Part shown: positions 51,162 through 61,643 of the stretch, piece by piece | Position numbering within the stretch: position 1 is the first letter of the stretch | How the letters are laid out: the number at the start of each line of letters is the position of its first letter | Origin: Adiantum capillus-veneris | Lineage: Eukaryota; Streptophyta; Polypodiopsida; Polypodiales; Pteridaceae | Length of the DNA: 64,000 nucleotides | NCBI GenBank assembly: GCA_014529385.2 | Contig: CM043959.1 | Location: 90,488,529 to 90,552,528, forward strand | Direction: 5' to 3' | Notes under the pieces: generated by a model | Told to the model about the DNA's origin: nothing | Seen by the model: only the letters and a program-made list of their open reading frames with translations | The model's database searches: none | Translations under genes and position numbers: made by a program

Positions 51162-52139
51162 TTGCAGCATAACTCTAGTTTATTTTCTCATTTTGCAGGG
51201 AAAAAACTAACTCACTTACTCACGGAGTATAGTGATGTGTTCTCAAGTGATTTACTGCCCGGTTTACCCCCTACACGTGATGTGCAGCATGGCATAGATG
51301 TCCTCCTGGGCACTAAACCGGTGAGTAAACCACCTTATTGTATGAGTGCTAGTGAGGCCAAGGAGGTTGAGAGTGAGCTAACCAACTACCTCTCCCATGG
51401 TTTCATTATATCTAGCATTTTGTCTTGGGCATCGCCAATCATATTGGTAAAAACGAAAGCTGGTACTATGCACATGTGCGTAGATTATCGTGGATTAAAA
51501 CGCCATAACCATCAAGAACAAGAATCCTTTGCCTCAATTGGATGAGTTGTTTGATCAACTTCATGAGACAAGTTACTATATACAAAGATAGATCTTCGTT
51601 CAGGATACCACCAAGTGCATATCCTTTTGAAAGATATCTCTAAAACTACCTTTAGAACACGGTTTGGACATTTTGAATTTTTGGTTATTCCTTTTGGTTT
51701 AACCAATGATCCAACTACATTCATGACACTCATGGATATTATCTTACATCCCTATCTTGAAAAATTTGATGTGGTTTTCTTTGATGACATTCTCATCCCA
51801 CAGTAAGACTGAAGATGAACACATACAAAACTAACAATTAGTGTTCGAACAGTACGAACTCACGCCTTGTATCCTAAGCCAAGCAAGTGCGATTTCTTTA
51901 AAACAGAGATACATTACCTCAGTCATGTGATCTCTTATTTTGGCATCAAGATGGACAATGACAAGGTTGTTGCCACCCTTCAATGGCCACATCCCAACAC
52001 GGTTGAGGAGCTTCAACTCTTCTTAGGCATGGTTGGATTTAATCGACAATATATCCGTGATTATGCCAAAATTGTTGTTCCTATGATGGATCAACTTAAA
52101 GGAAAAGGTAACATCTTTTCTTGGAAAGAATCCCAATAA
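51162..52139 (+). pseudogene. GYP-D reverse transcriptase
   Basis: It opens with LLTEYSDVFSSDLLPGLPPT, VQHGIDVLLGTKPVSKPPY and WASPIILVKTKAGTMHMCVD. A one-base shift near 51500 leads to [19 protein letters not shown]. After [20 protein letters not shown] come [20 protein letters not shown] and the active site VVFFDDIL (FFDD at about 51778-51789). The connection domain follows at 51867-52139 (PKPSKCDFFKTEIHYLSHVI, VEELQLFLGMVGFNRQYIRD). A TAG stands where D would precede LRSGYHQ. Confidence 0.9.
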
Positions 52140-52640
52140 CTCACTTTTGAACACCGCCATTGTTCCCATGCTAGCAATCGTTGACCCACTTAAGACGTTT
52201 GTGGTAGAGACTGATGCTAGTGATAAAAAATTGGTGTGGTACTTCTCCAGGAGGGAAGACCTATAGCCTTTGAAAGTAGAAAGTTGGATAGAGCTCAACA
52301 AACTTATTATGTATATGAAAGGGAGCTCTATGCTATAGTTCTCATTTTACAAAAGTGGAGACATTATTTATATGGTACGGAGTTTGAAGTGGTTTTTGAC
52401 CATGAGAGTATAAAATGGTTTACTAATCAAACGAACTTGAAGGGTCATAAAGCTAGATGGGTGGAGATCCTTCAAGATTGTGATTGGAAGCTATGATATC
52501 ACAAGGGGCGATATAATGTAGTAGTGGATGCACTAAGCCAGATGCCTCACATTAATTCACTTGCTTTCACAAAAAAAGGAGTGAATTTTTGCAGTCATTA
52601 CATGGAAAGTGTGCAAAAGATCAATCATATGCTAAAGTTT
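52140..52640 (+). pseudogene. GYP-D RNase H
   Basis: The catalytic start TFVVETDASDKKLVWYF is near 52195, then after a frame change LLQEGRPIAFESRKLDRAQQ, TYYVYERELYAIVLILQKWR, YGTEFEVVFDHESIKWFTNQ and ARWVEILQDCDWKL. A TGA at 52494 precedes YHKGRYNVVVDALSQMP. All the standard blocks are present. The V-V-D-A-L-S end corresponds to the usual V-A-D-A-L-S. Confidence 0.9.
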
Positions 52641-53010
52641 GGAGTGCAGTTTTAAGGAGGGACCACTCACACTTACATGTCTTTGCACAGCCCCCGGGGA
52701 GGTCACCTAATAAAAATGTAACCTATCACGTGAGTTCAACAGAAGGGTATGTAAAGTTCTTGAAACTTATTGAAATATATATACAGAAGGGCATTATTTT
52801 TTCAAATTGAAAAAAACTTACAGATTTTAAAAGAAAAGGGTGCTTTATATTCCTAACAAAATTCACAGATAAGGGGTTTTACAAACATGTCTTGAACGCA
52901 CGTGATATGGTAGTTTTACACATAGTGAACACCCCGAGGCACAGCCAAATCAACATGTTTTTGCACGTACAGATAAAAACTCCAACACATAGAGCTCCAC
53001 CCCTAGTCAA
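52641..53010 (+). other. Unassigned stretch between GYP-D RNase H and integrase zinc domain
   Basis: Only short frames are present. It is somewhat longer than the normal linker and may contain a small insertion (about 52690-53000). Confidence 0.4.
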
Positions 53011-53160
53011 GTTGAGCTTAAGCGATGGAAGGATATTTCCATTGATGATGGCTACTTACTCCACAAGGGTAGAATATGTTTGCCAAAGGACTGAGACATT
53101 AGGCCCCAAATATTATTTGAGTGTCATGATAGTCCAAGTGATGGTCATCCTCATCAAGAG
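53011..53160 (+). pseudogene. GYP-D integrase zinc-binding domain remnant
   Basis: It reads KRWKDISIDDGYLLHKGRIC and LPKD, a stop, then FECHDSPSDGHPHQEP. Y-L-x-x-K-G-R-I-C-L-P-K followed by H-D-x-x-x-x-G-H is the start of the HHCC domain of gypsy integrases. Nothing of the DDE core follows. Confidence 0.75.
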
Positions 53161-53459
53161 CCAATTGCACAAGTGAAAGATGACAAGATGGAGTAGCCAT
53201 CATAAAGAGAAACCAAAATGTTTGCTTCTAAGAGAATCAAGGAGAATAACTAGTTTATTTTTTGCAATCTATTAGAAAAGTGGCTTCATGACATTTGCCT
53301 TAGGATAGTAGAAAAGATGAGGAAAGATTGATGTTATGTATTCCATTTAGGATATTAGCCAAGATGAGGAAAGATTGATGTTATGTATGCCAAGTGCCAT
53401 ATGAATCTATTTGTAGAAACAACTTGCAAGCTTCAGTGAAAAATATATCAAACCGGGTG
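53161..53459 (+). other. Short spacer with a 44-bp partial tandem duplication
   Basis: AAGATGAGGAAAGATTGATG followed by TTATGTAT occurs at about 53309 and again at about 53353. No gene. Confidence 0.75.
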
Positions 53460-54046
53460 CTTCACTTAAAAAGTGTACATGTAAAGAGCGACATTTCCAG
53501 GCAGGTAGAACCCTAAGCTTGAACCAAGCGGGCGATGGCATGCGAGGTCTTTGGTAGTCTGTTTGCCTTCAACATTGAGTGAAGGCTGCTTGATGCGCCC
53601 CTAGCCCCATATACAGATTGCCTATTAGTTGCCCTCTTGTAGTGCTTGTCAATAAGCTACACTCACACAGGTGCTGCTGAGTTCTCTCCCCTAGTGAACC
53701 TCCCTTAGTCGGGTGCAGATCCTGCATCCTTTGCTCACTCGTGCTATCACTCGCGATTAAGTTTCTTGCCTCTCGCCACCCCTGCTCCCTCTTTCTCTTT
53801 TGTTCTTGCTATTAATCTTTGTTTTTAACAACGATTATTATCTCCTTGTCAATAATAGAGATCATTAGCTCATGCCTATGTTTTTTTTTTCTTGCTTGGT
53901 GATCTAAATTAACAATTATCACTTTGCTTCCCAAAATCTAGCCTTAAGTTTTTATCAAGCAAGCGATAATTACCTCTTTGTCTCTTTGGCTATGTGCCTT
54001 TAAGGTCTTGAGCTTAACAAGGGTTCTAAGTCTGTGACACTTGATA
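53460..54046 (+). other. Probable LINE-A2 5' UTR
   Basis: Non-coding and C/T-rich, with a T run at 53881-53890, leading to the ORF1 ATG at 54047. Assignment is by position only. Confidence 0.4.
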
Positions 54047-55019
54047 ATGGAACTCGACGCTCTGGTCGCAAGTGGGGATGTTGTCAAATTTTCACGGATG
54101 TTAGCAGCGGGGAAAATATATGAAATGGAGCTAGCCGTGCCGATGGATGTAGGCAGTGGCTCGGTCTTGAGACCACTGCATGATACGAAAATGTCAAGCC
54201 CCAACTCGCCAAAGGCTTTAACCATGAAAGATGTCAAAACTGTCTCGACTGAAAAAGTTCCCTCTAAGGAAACAAGAGAGAAAATGGGCCTAGTGCAAGG
54301 GTTCAAATTCGAGGTAAAAACCCTCAAAGATGGGGTTCCTCAGGGTCCCATCTGTGCAAACGTAAATAAAGCGTCAAGTGCATTTGCTACTCATAGGCCA
54401 GGTATTTTGTTTGCTAGCATACTCAAGGGGCCTAACTCTAAGGATTATGGAAAAGGCTCAACAAAAGGGATGTCAAGTGAAGGAGATATAAAAAGCCTAC
54501 AGAATACAAAACCTAGACTTCAACAAGAGCTCATGGAAGTCAAAAAAATGATTGAGTCCAACCCTAACAACAACAAAAGAACTTGATCCCAAACAGAATA
54601 GTGGTATGGTAGAAGACGGGTTGGAAAATCAAGCCTTTTCTGCTTTAAAAAAGTCCTTGCCACAACAGGTGGAGGTTGCCGAGGCTATTACTGTAGCGAT
54701 TCCACCAACACTTATCAAAAAAGAGTTAGCCAAGCAAGCTAAGCTAACGCCTATATTTGGGTTCAGTGGAAGAATCCCGAACAAGTTTGAGATGATTCAA
54801 TGGCTTCTTGGCCCTCAAATTCTTGGTCATGGAGGAGCAGTTGAAAGTACTTTTTACCTAGCTAAAGGTTTTTGTTCAGTGAGATTCAAAGAGGCCTCCG
54901 ATGTGGAAAAGATCCTTGAAAAAGGGCCCCTAGTATTTAATAGGACTATAGTTTGTGTGGTGCCTTGGGAGTCAGTGTTCGACTCAACTGAATCTCTACA
55001 AGAGTTTTATCCGATCTAG
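54047..55019 (+). pseudogene. LINE-A2 ORF1, N-terminal two thirds
   Basis: The best start is ATG 54047 (MELDALVASGDVVKFSRMLA). The first frame ends at 54586 in an Asn/Lys-rich region. The overlapping second frame (54552-55019) carries TPIFGFSGRIPNKFEMIQWL, STFYLAKGFCSVRFKEASDV, then EKILEKGPLVFNRTIVCVVP. That is the DUF4283-like RNA-binding core of plant LINE and related gag proteins. It stops at TAG 55017-55019 where Trp or Gln is expected, since VEFVGLPSWLWE follows in phase. Confidence 0.8.
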
Positions 55020-55694
55020 GTTGAGTTTGTGGGACTGCCTAGCTGGCTGTGGGAAAATCTCAGGATGCTTGCTAGCCAATTGGGCACTCCCTTATTTATA
55101 CCTAGCAAGAGATGGTTTGGCAGAACCTCAAACAGGGTTTGTATAGGATGGGATGCATCTAAAATGCCACCTAAGAGCGTGGTTATCTTTGTCGGAGCTG
55201 GGCTTGTTACTAATCCGCTAAACTTTGGAACATACTTTGGGTCATGTTTTAAATGCAACAACTTTGGGCACTTTGCCAAGGATTTCTCCTTGAAGTCTAA
55301 TGATACTGCAGCTCCAGCAGCACAGGCCCCCAATAAAATGGAATCCCCGATGGAAGGGCTGGAGAAGCAAGGAGGTAGTAACGAAGGGACAAATGTAGGG
55401 AAGGATAAAGGAGATATGGTATGTGAGAAAATGGATATTAAGATGCAATAAAAGATTGTGGAGGAATTGATTCGCATACAACAAACTTCCGAAGATGCAG
55501 GAAATAATAATAGGATCATTACTCCAGCTGCTACCCCCAAATTTATGACAGTGACAATGGCGAAGGCTGTCCAAGTCCCTGGCCTAAAAAGAGCCAAAAG
55601 AGTGAAGGCACTGGCAAGAGACTCCAAAGTGCTTCAAGTCATGAGAACACTTGAGGTGAAAGGATCTAATTCATCCTCCACCCCTTCAAAATGA
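55020..55694 (+). pseudogene. LINE-A2 ORF1, C-terminal third with zinc knuckle
   Basis: It reads VEFVGLPSWLWENLRMLASQ, LGTPLFIPSKRW, then GSCFKCNNFGHFAKDF: a C-x2-C-x4-H-x4-[C] knuckle in which the last Cys is Phe. A Gly/Glu-rich tail ends at 55451 with a TAA. A further frame (55458-55694) continues with Lys/Thr-rich sequence. The normal order for plant LINE ORF1 is core, then knuckle, then variable tail. Confidence 0.8.
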
Positions 55695-55854
55695 GGGGGG
55701 TTCATTGTCCCACTGCACAATCCATTTGCATCACAACAAGAAAAGGAATCCCCTGACTTGGAACCCCTGGATTCTCCCGAGACCAAGGAGAAGGGGGGGG
55801 GAATGATTCGGATGCTGAAGAATTCATTCCTCTATCCCAATGAGCCCCTCATTA

Positions 55855-56900
55855 ATGATGGAGTCTCTCACTATCCAATATTGGAACGTAAAGGGGTTGA
55901 GAACCCGTAAGAAGAGTACCCTATTCTGGAGGAAATAAAAAAGGAGAAGACAGTCAACTGCTGGGCCATCCAGGAACACCACTAGGATGCACATAGCAAG
56001 AGAAAGCAGGTGCTAGGAAAGAAATTGATATTCTATGGAGAAGGAAGTAACGGTTTCAGTGGCGTCCTTAACATTGCGGACCAAGAATTGGAGCCGAAGT
56101 TGGTTCTTAACTACGTACCTATCCGGCAGAATCCTAGGGATTAGAATCAGATGGGAAGGGAATCCCTTCACCATTGTGAATGTGTACGCCCCTTGCAATG
56201 CAAAAGATAGATCTAAACTATGGATGCATCTTAGAGATTCTCCTATTGAAGGGGAGTGGCTGTTGGTTGGCGACTTTAATATGGTAGAAAAGAGCAGGGA
56301 TAGAAGAGGATCCTTCAGTATGCTGGCTAGCTCAGAAAGGTCTAAATGGCAAAGTTTGTGCGAAAAGTGGGCAATGATCAACTTATGGGAAGCTGGCCCA
56401 TGGAACAGCATGCCTTGTTTCACCTACACAAGCCTCCAGTATGCCCACACTACCTCCAGGCTGGACAAATGCTATTGCTCGCACCAAGTTGGCTGGATGC
56501 CGTCATAGATGGAGATGAAGGTTGTCCCAACAAAAAGCCTTTTGTACATTCCTCTGCACATACATTTTAAGAAGAATAAAGAGGGGGAGAAGACCCCAAG
56601 AGGTGAGAAAACCTGTTAGAATAGGGGCACACCAATTCAAAGACCCTCTTTTCAGGAATCTAACCAAGAAAGCACTGGGTAAGCTCAAAAAAGATGTCGA
56701 CCTCAACAAACACGATGCGTGGGACCTCTTTGCTTGGAGCATCCAAAAAGCAATCAAAACCTCGAGCCCCCGAATCAAGAAAGCTAGGGAGGTACACCTT
56801 CTATATCTTACAGCGGAGGTACAATTGCTTACCTCCATAAAAGCCAATGGGCATGCTACTGAGGAGGAGCACAAATGATGGCTTGAAGCCAAATCTAACC
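55855..56900 (+). pseudogene. LINE-A2 ORF2 endonuclease domain
   Basis: ORF2 probably starts at ATG 55855 (MMESLTIQYWNVKGLRTRKK). W-N-V-K-G-L is the first APE motif. After a frameshift come NCWAIQEHH (catalytic Glu) and a TAG. From 56035 come FTIVNVYAPCNAKDRS, EGEWLLVGDFNMVEKSRDR and TYTSLQYAHTTSRLDKCYCS. The final S-D-H motif is unrecognisable in the frame-broken VHSSAHTF region. The linker continues with AWSIQKAIKTSSPRIKKARE. Reading-frame damage is moderate. Confidence 0.85.
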
Positions 56901-57079
56901 TTGCTAATGAGCAGTTAGAAGATATCAGAAAGGCAAGGCTTCTCTTCAGGGAGACTTTTCTTCAACCTGAAGCCTCCAATCAAGCTCAATTTTTTAGGGC
57001 TTTAAAAATCAAGAAGAGTCGGGGCTATGTCCACTCGCTCGATGATGAGAAAGGGACAACAGTTCATAACTAGGATAAA

Positions 57080-58076
57080 ATGGTTGGTCTGATGTTGAGC
57101 TATCTTAGTCAAATCATTGGACGGACAGAGACCCAGTCCCAAGAAGTGGAAGAAGCCAGAGGGACCTTACTTCAGAGTGTCAAGAAGGAAAGTCCCCACT
57201 CGAAAGCTAATAGTTTGGAACGGGCATTCTCTGAAGACGAATGTTCACTAGCATTGCAAGCCCAAGGAAAAGTCCCCTGGTTGGGACGGGATGAGGTGGA
57301 AGTCTATATAGAATTTTGGGATGATCTCAAGGCCCCAATCACAAGATTGGCCAATAAAGCCATGGTCGAAGGGTCGTTGGAGATAAGTGTTAAAAGAGGG
57401 CTCATCAAACCCATCCCAAAAAAGATCTGTTGTTCTCAACTGAAGCATTGGCGCCCTATAATAATGATGTCGGTGGCCTACAAAATTATAGCTAAAGCAG
57501 TAGCCCTCATACTAGCCCCCTTACTAACCAAGATCATCTCACCCCATGAACATGGGTTCATCAAAGGAAGGTCCATTTACAATAACATCTTGACAGCAAT
57601 GGTGGGCATCAAATACGCAACTGTCACAAAGCAGGAGTGCACTTTGCTGAAGTTGGACCTGGACAAGGCTTATGACAGAATAACATGGACATATATAGAA
57701 GCCGTCATAGAAGCTCTGGGATTTGGGCCTCACCTATGTCGGCTGGTACGTGTAATGGGGGTTGGAAGCCAGTCACAACTCCTATTCAATGATAGAATTG
57801 TGGGCTCTTTTGAGATCAAAAGGTCTATTAAGCAGGGATGCCCTCTAGTCCCCCCTACTTTTCGCCATAGGATCACATCCTCTAATCAAAATGCTCGAAG
57901 CTAGTGCGGAACGAGGGGAGTTTCAAGGCCTTGCCTTATTAGGGAATAGCCAACTCCTAGCAAACCTTTTTGCAGACAATTCTCTCCTCTTCTTGAAGGC
58001 GTGCCCACAAGTCATCATAAAAGCTCTGGAGATTGTACAAATATTCTCAGTAGCTTCGGGGCCCAGTGTAATATAG
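57080..58076 (+). pseudogene. LINE-A2 reverse transcriptase with a mutated active site
   Basis: A 274-codon frame carries MLSYLSQIIGRTETQSQEVE, FWDDLKAPITRLANKAMVEG, LKHWRPIIMMSVAYKIIAKA, HEHGFIKGRSIYNNILTAMV, LDLDKAYDRITWTYIEAVIE and RSIKQGCPLVPP. A frameshift near 57880 leads to LLGNSQLLANLFADNSLLFL. The active-site box is FADN (57969-57980), where LINE-A1 has FADD; the loss of the second Asp would inactivate RT. The P-G-x-D-G-L motif is also altered (WLGRDEVE). Confidence 0.9.
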
Positions 58077-58920
58077 AGAAGTCAAGATTGATCTCCCTAT
58101 CGAAAAGTGACTTGTTTGACCCTTCTCTCTGGTCGGGGGAGATTGGCAGAAAAGGGAATATCTGTAGACATCTGGGAGCCCCCTTGGGGGTGGACGTAAC
58201 TCACAAGCAAAGATTTGAGTGGGTGCTTGAAAAAATCAAAACAAAAAGGAGTAGGTGGGAGTATGCTCTTTTCCCATTCCCAAGTTGGATAAAAGTGACG
58301 AATGCCTTTATGATTCCTTATATTCCCTTCACTGGTCCGCTTCTCAAGATGTCTAAGTGTCATTGGAAAGAGTTCTTAAAACCAATAAAAAGGTTTTTAT
58401 GGAAAAATAACACGAAATCTTCTAGGCCATGGCAATGGGCCCGTTGGGAATCAGTTGCTCGGTCGGGGAATCAAGTAGGCCTCGGAATTCTCAACCCTAT
58501 GGCCCATGCAGAAGCTTGTTGCGCCAAATTTGTTGTTTCCTTGGCTAAACAAGATCAAGTTTGGGTTGTCATGATCAGAGTTATGATAGAAGCAGCTAAA
58601 CTTGGCTCGAAGGGTGGAAAGTGGAGAGGGGTGGAGGTTCGTGACAAGATGCTAGCCCTGGCGTGGTCTACCTTAAGACTGGGGGGAAGCTCAAGAGAAT
58701 TGGTAAGAAAACGCAATAGAGCAGCATGAGTCTTAAAGTGGGGGGAAGAAGCTAGATACTTCAAGAACTCCATTCTACATTGGTCCCCCTTGCTTTCCAA
58801 AGTTGTAGATCCGCCACAAACTCCCTATTGGATCGAGACAGCCAGGAAGCTGAATAAAAAGTGTATGAAGCGACTTGGGCACTTTTGGGACAGTGGCAAC
58901 AAGAGGCCGAAAACCATTGA
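58077..58920 (+). pseudogene. LINE-A2 pol C-terminal region, part 1
   Basis: The frame is open from 58001 to 58729 and reads CNIEKSRLISLSKSDLFDPS, HLGAPLGVDVTHKQRFEWVL, FLWKNNTKSSRPWQWARWES and LAKQDQVWVVMIRVMIEAAK. After a TGA at 58727-58729 it continues in phase to KWGEEARYFKNSILHWSPLL, up to the TRM-B insertion. It matches LINE-A1 at 15660-16500 and is better preserved. Confidence 0.88.
58916..58920. repeat. TRM-B target-site duplication, left (ATTGA)
   Basis: ATTGA here and again at 60467-60471, directly outside each LTR. Confidence 0.92.
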
Positions 58921-59091
58921 TATCAGGACAAGGGTCTTGTAACCTAAGAACTAGGATGGTCATGGACTACGGCAAGGGTCGGGCTAGACAGTGTGGACAA
59001 GGGATCCGTCTAGGGAAAGGGGCTAGGAGCCCTCCTATATAAAGGGAGGTTGGAAGGAGGATCTTCAGTCTAGTTTCCCCTAGTTCTTACA
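58921..59091 (+). repeat. TRM-B 5' LTR
   Basis: It begins TATCAGGACAAGGG (the canonical TG has become TA) and ends AGTTCTTACA. A TATATAAA box is near 59036-59043, with about 48 bases downstream. Confidence 0.93.
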
Positions 59092-60000
59092 CTGGTATCA
59101 GATCTTAGGTCTCTCTTCCACTCTCTCTCTAGGCGTGGTCACTTATGGCTCCTAAAAATAGGGCCTTTAGGTGAGAACCATGGCCTTTGTGAGGCTTTTC
59201 CAAAAATAGAATTTTTTCTTGTCAATTTGGGCTGCCTTTTCCGTTTTGGACACCACTGTGTGGTGCATGATTTCGGGAGGGCTTGGGCTTGAAGGAAGCG
59301 CCCTGGGGAGGTAGGAGTTTTGCCAAGACCTCGCGGCTGCCACAGGCCTGAGCAAGCCGCACCAAGCTCTCTCTCTCTCTCTCCTCGCGCTGTTGACTGC
59401 ATTGTCTGTGTGTTTTCTCTTCAAAAAAACCGTCATATTCACATGGCAAGGCCATTTGGCCATTGTTTTTGAGCCTTGGCCATAGTAGGTGGCCCTTCCC
59501 ACAAGCATGGCGGCATAAGCAAGAGCCTCTACATACGTTGTTTTGGCCGGCAAGCCTCCCCTCAATTCTCGTGCTCCGGTGGAAAGTAAACGATCACAAA
59601 TTTTTGTTGAGCAAGAATAACTCAGTATTCCAAGCCGGCTGCAAACCATATTTTGCATTTTCGCACACCACAAATTCCAACCGATTTGCTGTTTGCATAA
59701 GATGCAAATTCAGTTATCGGCCACTATGAATTGATCGGTGTTTTCAAGTGCATCCTCGGCTGCAATAGTTTCATATATCAAGGACTTACAAGGTGTGGTG
59801 ACAAAGTATGTTGGCAAGTAACTTTCATTAGGGATGAACATGTAGTTCTATGTGTTCCAATATGTTCAAAAGACTAACATAAGGACACACCCTACTCTAC
59901 TTCTTCGTAGCTATGAAGCTTTTTACGATACTCACGCAAGTTGAAAATCTTGCTCTCAACTTCATGGATAGTTGTGCCAAGGTTTTTTTGCATTATTCCA
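59092..60000 (+). other. TRM-B interior, non-coding
   Basis: No plus-strand coding is recognised. Minus-strand frames of up to 168 codons (59167-59673) overlap a CT-rich tract and have no known domain. Nothing else is seen. Confidence 0.6.
59093..59104 (+). other. TRM-B primer-binding site
   Basis: TGGTATCAGATC lies one base after the LTR and matches the initiator-Met complement at 11 of 12 positions. Confidence 0.93.
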
Positions 60001-60294
60001 GTACCTTCAAAAGAATTGAAAACTGGTTACGCCTTTGGACAACTATTAGTTATGGGTACTCCTTTACAGTACTCAAGTGAGTTATAAATAGAGTTACCAT
60101 TTAGACCCAAGTGCTTGCAAAAGGACAACAATGTTGAAAATCAAGAGGTTGCTCTTGGTTTCATTGAACCTCCTCATTGCATCACGTATCAGTGGTCTCG
60201 CGTATGGGATGCCAACATAGAAAACATAAGTGTTCTTAAGAAGTTTCCCACTTTTGTTTTCAAGGAAGAAAACTCTTCTTTAAGGGGGGAGTAA
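60001..60294 (+). pseudogene. TRM-B 3' tail: probable remnant of a gypsy polyprotein C-terminus
   Basis: It contains DNNVENQEVALGFIEPP (from 60123) and, after short damage, ISVLKKFPTFVFKEENSSLR and GE with a TAA at 60292-60294, immediately before the 3' LTR. The LRD-A counterpart reads DNNVENQHVTLGFIEPP and LVFKDENASPRVS. A polyprotein tail that ends on the polypurine tract is common in chromoviruses, suggesting a Ty3/gypsy parent. No other coding part of that parent is left. Confidence 0.5.
60281..60294 (+). other. TRM-B polypurine tract
   Basis: AAGGGGGGAGTAA directly precedes TGTCAGAACAAGGG. Confidence 0.85.
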
Positions 60295-60466
60295 TGTCAG
60301 AACAAGGGTCCTGTAACCTAAGAACTAGGATGGTCATGGACTACGGCCAAGGGTCGGACTAGACAGTGTGGATAGGGGATCCGTCTAGGGCAAGGGGCTA
60401 GGAGCCCGCCTATATAAAGGGAGGTTGGGAGGAGGATCTTCAGTCTAGTTTCCCCTAGTTCTTACA
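60295..60466 (+). repeat. TRM-B 3' LTR
   Basis: It begins TGTCAGAACAAGGGTC and ends AGTTCTTACA. A direct repeat of 58921-59091 with few differences. Confidence 0.95.
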
Positions 60467-61117
60467 ATTGACCTTATGGTTACCTAGTACCAACTTAATA
60501 GCTTAGAGGGCTTGCTTGTCCACAAAGTGATGAAAGAGCTTGACAATCTAGTGATGCCAATATGTGATTCGGAGTTGGAGTGGAATGCCTAGAAATGGCC
60601 CGGAAGTAGTCTCCCATGGAAACCCCATACTAAGAACATTTATAAGACAATGATGCAAAAGAAGAATTTGTATAGCCCTCTTAACAAGCTATGGAAAAAT
60701 CAATGGGCGGAGGTAAGGTAGGAGCATGTAATGGAGAACATATGGAAGCCAAAGGTTCCGCAACACATGAAGGTTTTCTTATGGAAGGTTATGTGGGGTG
60801 GTCTACCGACGCGGGTGAAGATTCAGGAGAGAGGGGATTGGGTCAGATGGATGCTTGGGGGCAGGTTGGCTAGTGAAGAACTGGCCCACCTATTCATGGA
60901 CTACCCAACTATCAAAGGCCTCGCAGGGAAAATATGCAAGTGGGTCCAAAGAACATGGAAATTTAGTTTTTTCAAGATTGACCTATTCCTTGTAGGTAAG
61001 CATTCAGGTAGTCCTGCACTCCTCGTCAACACTCAAATCGTTAGATACTTCTTCTTACATAATGTATGGCAGACATGGAACCGCCATCTGTTTGAAGGAG
61101 GTTTTTAGGTGGCAAGT
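60467..61117 (+). pseudogene. LINE-A2 pol C-terminal region, part 2 (zf-RVT)
   Basis: LINE sequence resumes after ATTGA: LVHKVMKELDNLVMPICDSE, KWPGSSLPWKPHTKNIYKTM, then a 125-codon frame from 60731 with WKPKVPQHMKVFLWKVMWGG and LASEELAHLFMDYPTIKGLA. LINE-A1 has CLGC...HLFMGC here; in LINE-A2 the Cys residues are Trp, Trp/Leu and Tyr, so the zinc site is lost. It ends in WQTWNRHLFEGGF, a TAG, and VAS at the junction with the LTR-like repeat. Confidence 0.85.
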
Positions 61118-61521
61118 TGTGAGATCCCCAACCCGCCAATACCAAGATTGGGATGGGATCCTTGACAGGTCTCTAGGTCTGATAAAAATCAAAGTCTCTA
61201 AACAAGAAAAATCCAAGGAATAGACCTTTACCATTGACAATGGCTTGGGTCTATAGCCTTAGAAGAAGAACTAGTCGTGTCTCGCAGCGGAAACGGGACA
61301 ACGTATTAAAAGTCCAAAAACTATTTCGGCCCTATAACTGCCACAATTGGGCTAAGGTATCCTCAACCAACGCTTTTCCCCCCCTAACATATGTGAGGGC
61401 ATAGCCGCCGTTGGTGGACTCCTCTTCCAAGTGAAGAAGTTTTCTAAATGTTTTAGTGCGCTGGGATGGACAGTTACCTGACTAATCAGGTCCACCCGTC
61501 CTTGATTGACAACCTTAGTCA
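61118..61521 (-). repeat. LTR-like direct repeat, copy A (about 404 bp)
   Basis: It begins TGTGAGATCCCCAACCCGCC and ends AACCTTAGTCA. It is closely similar to 61644-62028. On the minus strand it would be the LTR after a purine-rich AAAAGTGGGGA tract (61532-61522). Confidence 0.8.
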
Positions 61522-61643
61522 ATCCCCACTTTTCAATTAAATACGTCTTTAATTGAATTTGTCAAAGATCTCTTATTTCAACCTAACATCTTAAAATTTT
61601 CCCTACGTCCAAGACTTTAATTAACACACGATCTGATACCACT
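61522..61643 (-). other. Miniature interior between the two LTR-like repeats
   Basis: Only about 120 bases. It contains the primer-site complement at its right end and AAAAGTGGGGA (minus strand) at its left end, so the PBS and polypurine tract are nearly adjacent. All coding sequence has been lost. Confidence 0.65.
61630..61641 (-). other. Primer-binding site on the minus strand
   Basis: GATCTGATACCA on the plus strand, so TGGTATCAGATC on the minus strand, two bases from copy B. It is the same 12-mer as in TRM-B. Confidence 0.85.

Larger units (their letters stand above)
49780..53160 (+). mobile_element. GYP-D: Ty3/gypsy internal region without recognisable LTRs
   Basis: The order is Gag (49780), zinc-knuckle remnant, protease, RT, RNase H and integrase zinc domain, all on the plus strand. 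The capsid core and integrase catalytic domain are deleted. Its protease (DDGATHNF) and RT (FFDD) differ from GYP-A/B, so it is another lineage. Confidence 0.85.
58921..60466 (+). mobile_element. TRM-B: complete 1546-bp non-autonomous LTR element
   Basis: 171- and 172-bp LTRs, an initiator-Met primer site, a polypurine tract and an exact 5-bp target duplication define both ends. The 1203-bp interior has no gag or pol, only a 3' tail shared with LRD-A. It sits inside LINE-A2 pol, whose sequence resumes after the right duplication. It is larger than typical TRIMs but otherwise fits that class. Confidence 0.95.
53460..61117 (+). mobile_element. LINE-A2: near full-length plant LINE, interrupted by TRM-B, 3' end lost
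   Basis: A pyrimidine-rich probable 5' UTR (about 53460-54046) is followed by ORF1, ORF2 endonuclease, RT and zf-RVT region. The 3' end stops at 61117, where an LTR-like repeat begins inside the last codons, so 3' UTR and tail are missing. TRM-B (58921-60466) is nested in ORF2. It is closely related to LINE-A1. The exact 5' end is not fixed, since no left target duplication can be tested without the 3' end. Confidence 0.88.

Noticed and set aside
59167-59673. 168-codon minus-strand frame in TRM-B
   Set aside because: It is antisense within a non-autonomous element, spans a CT-rich run and has no domain.
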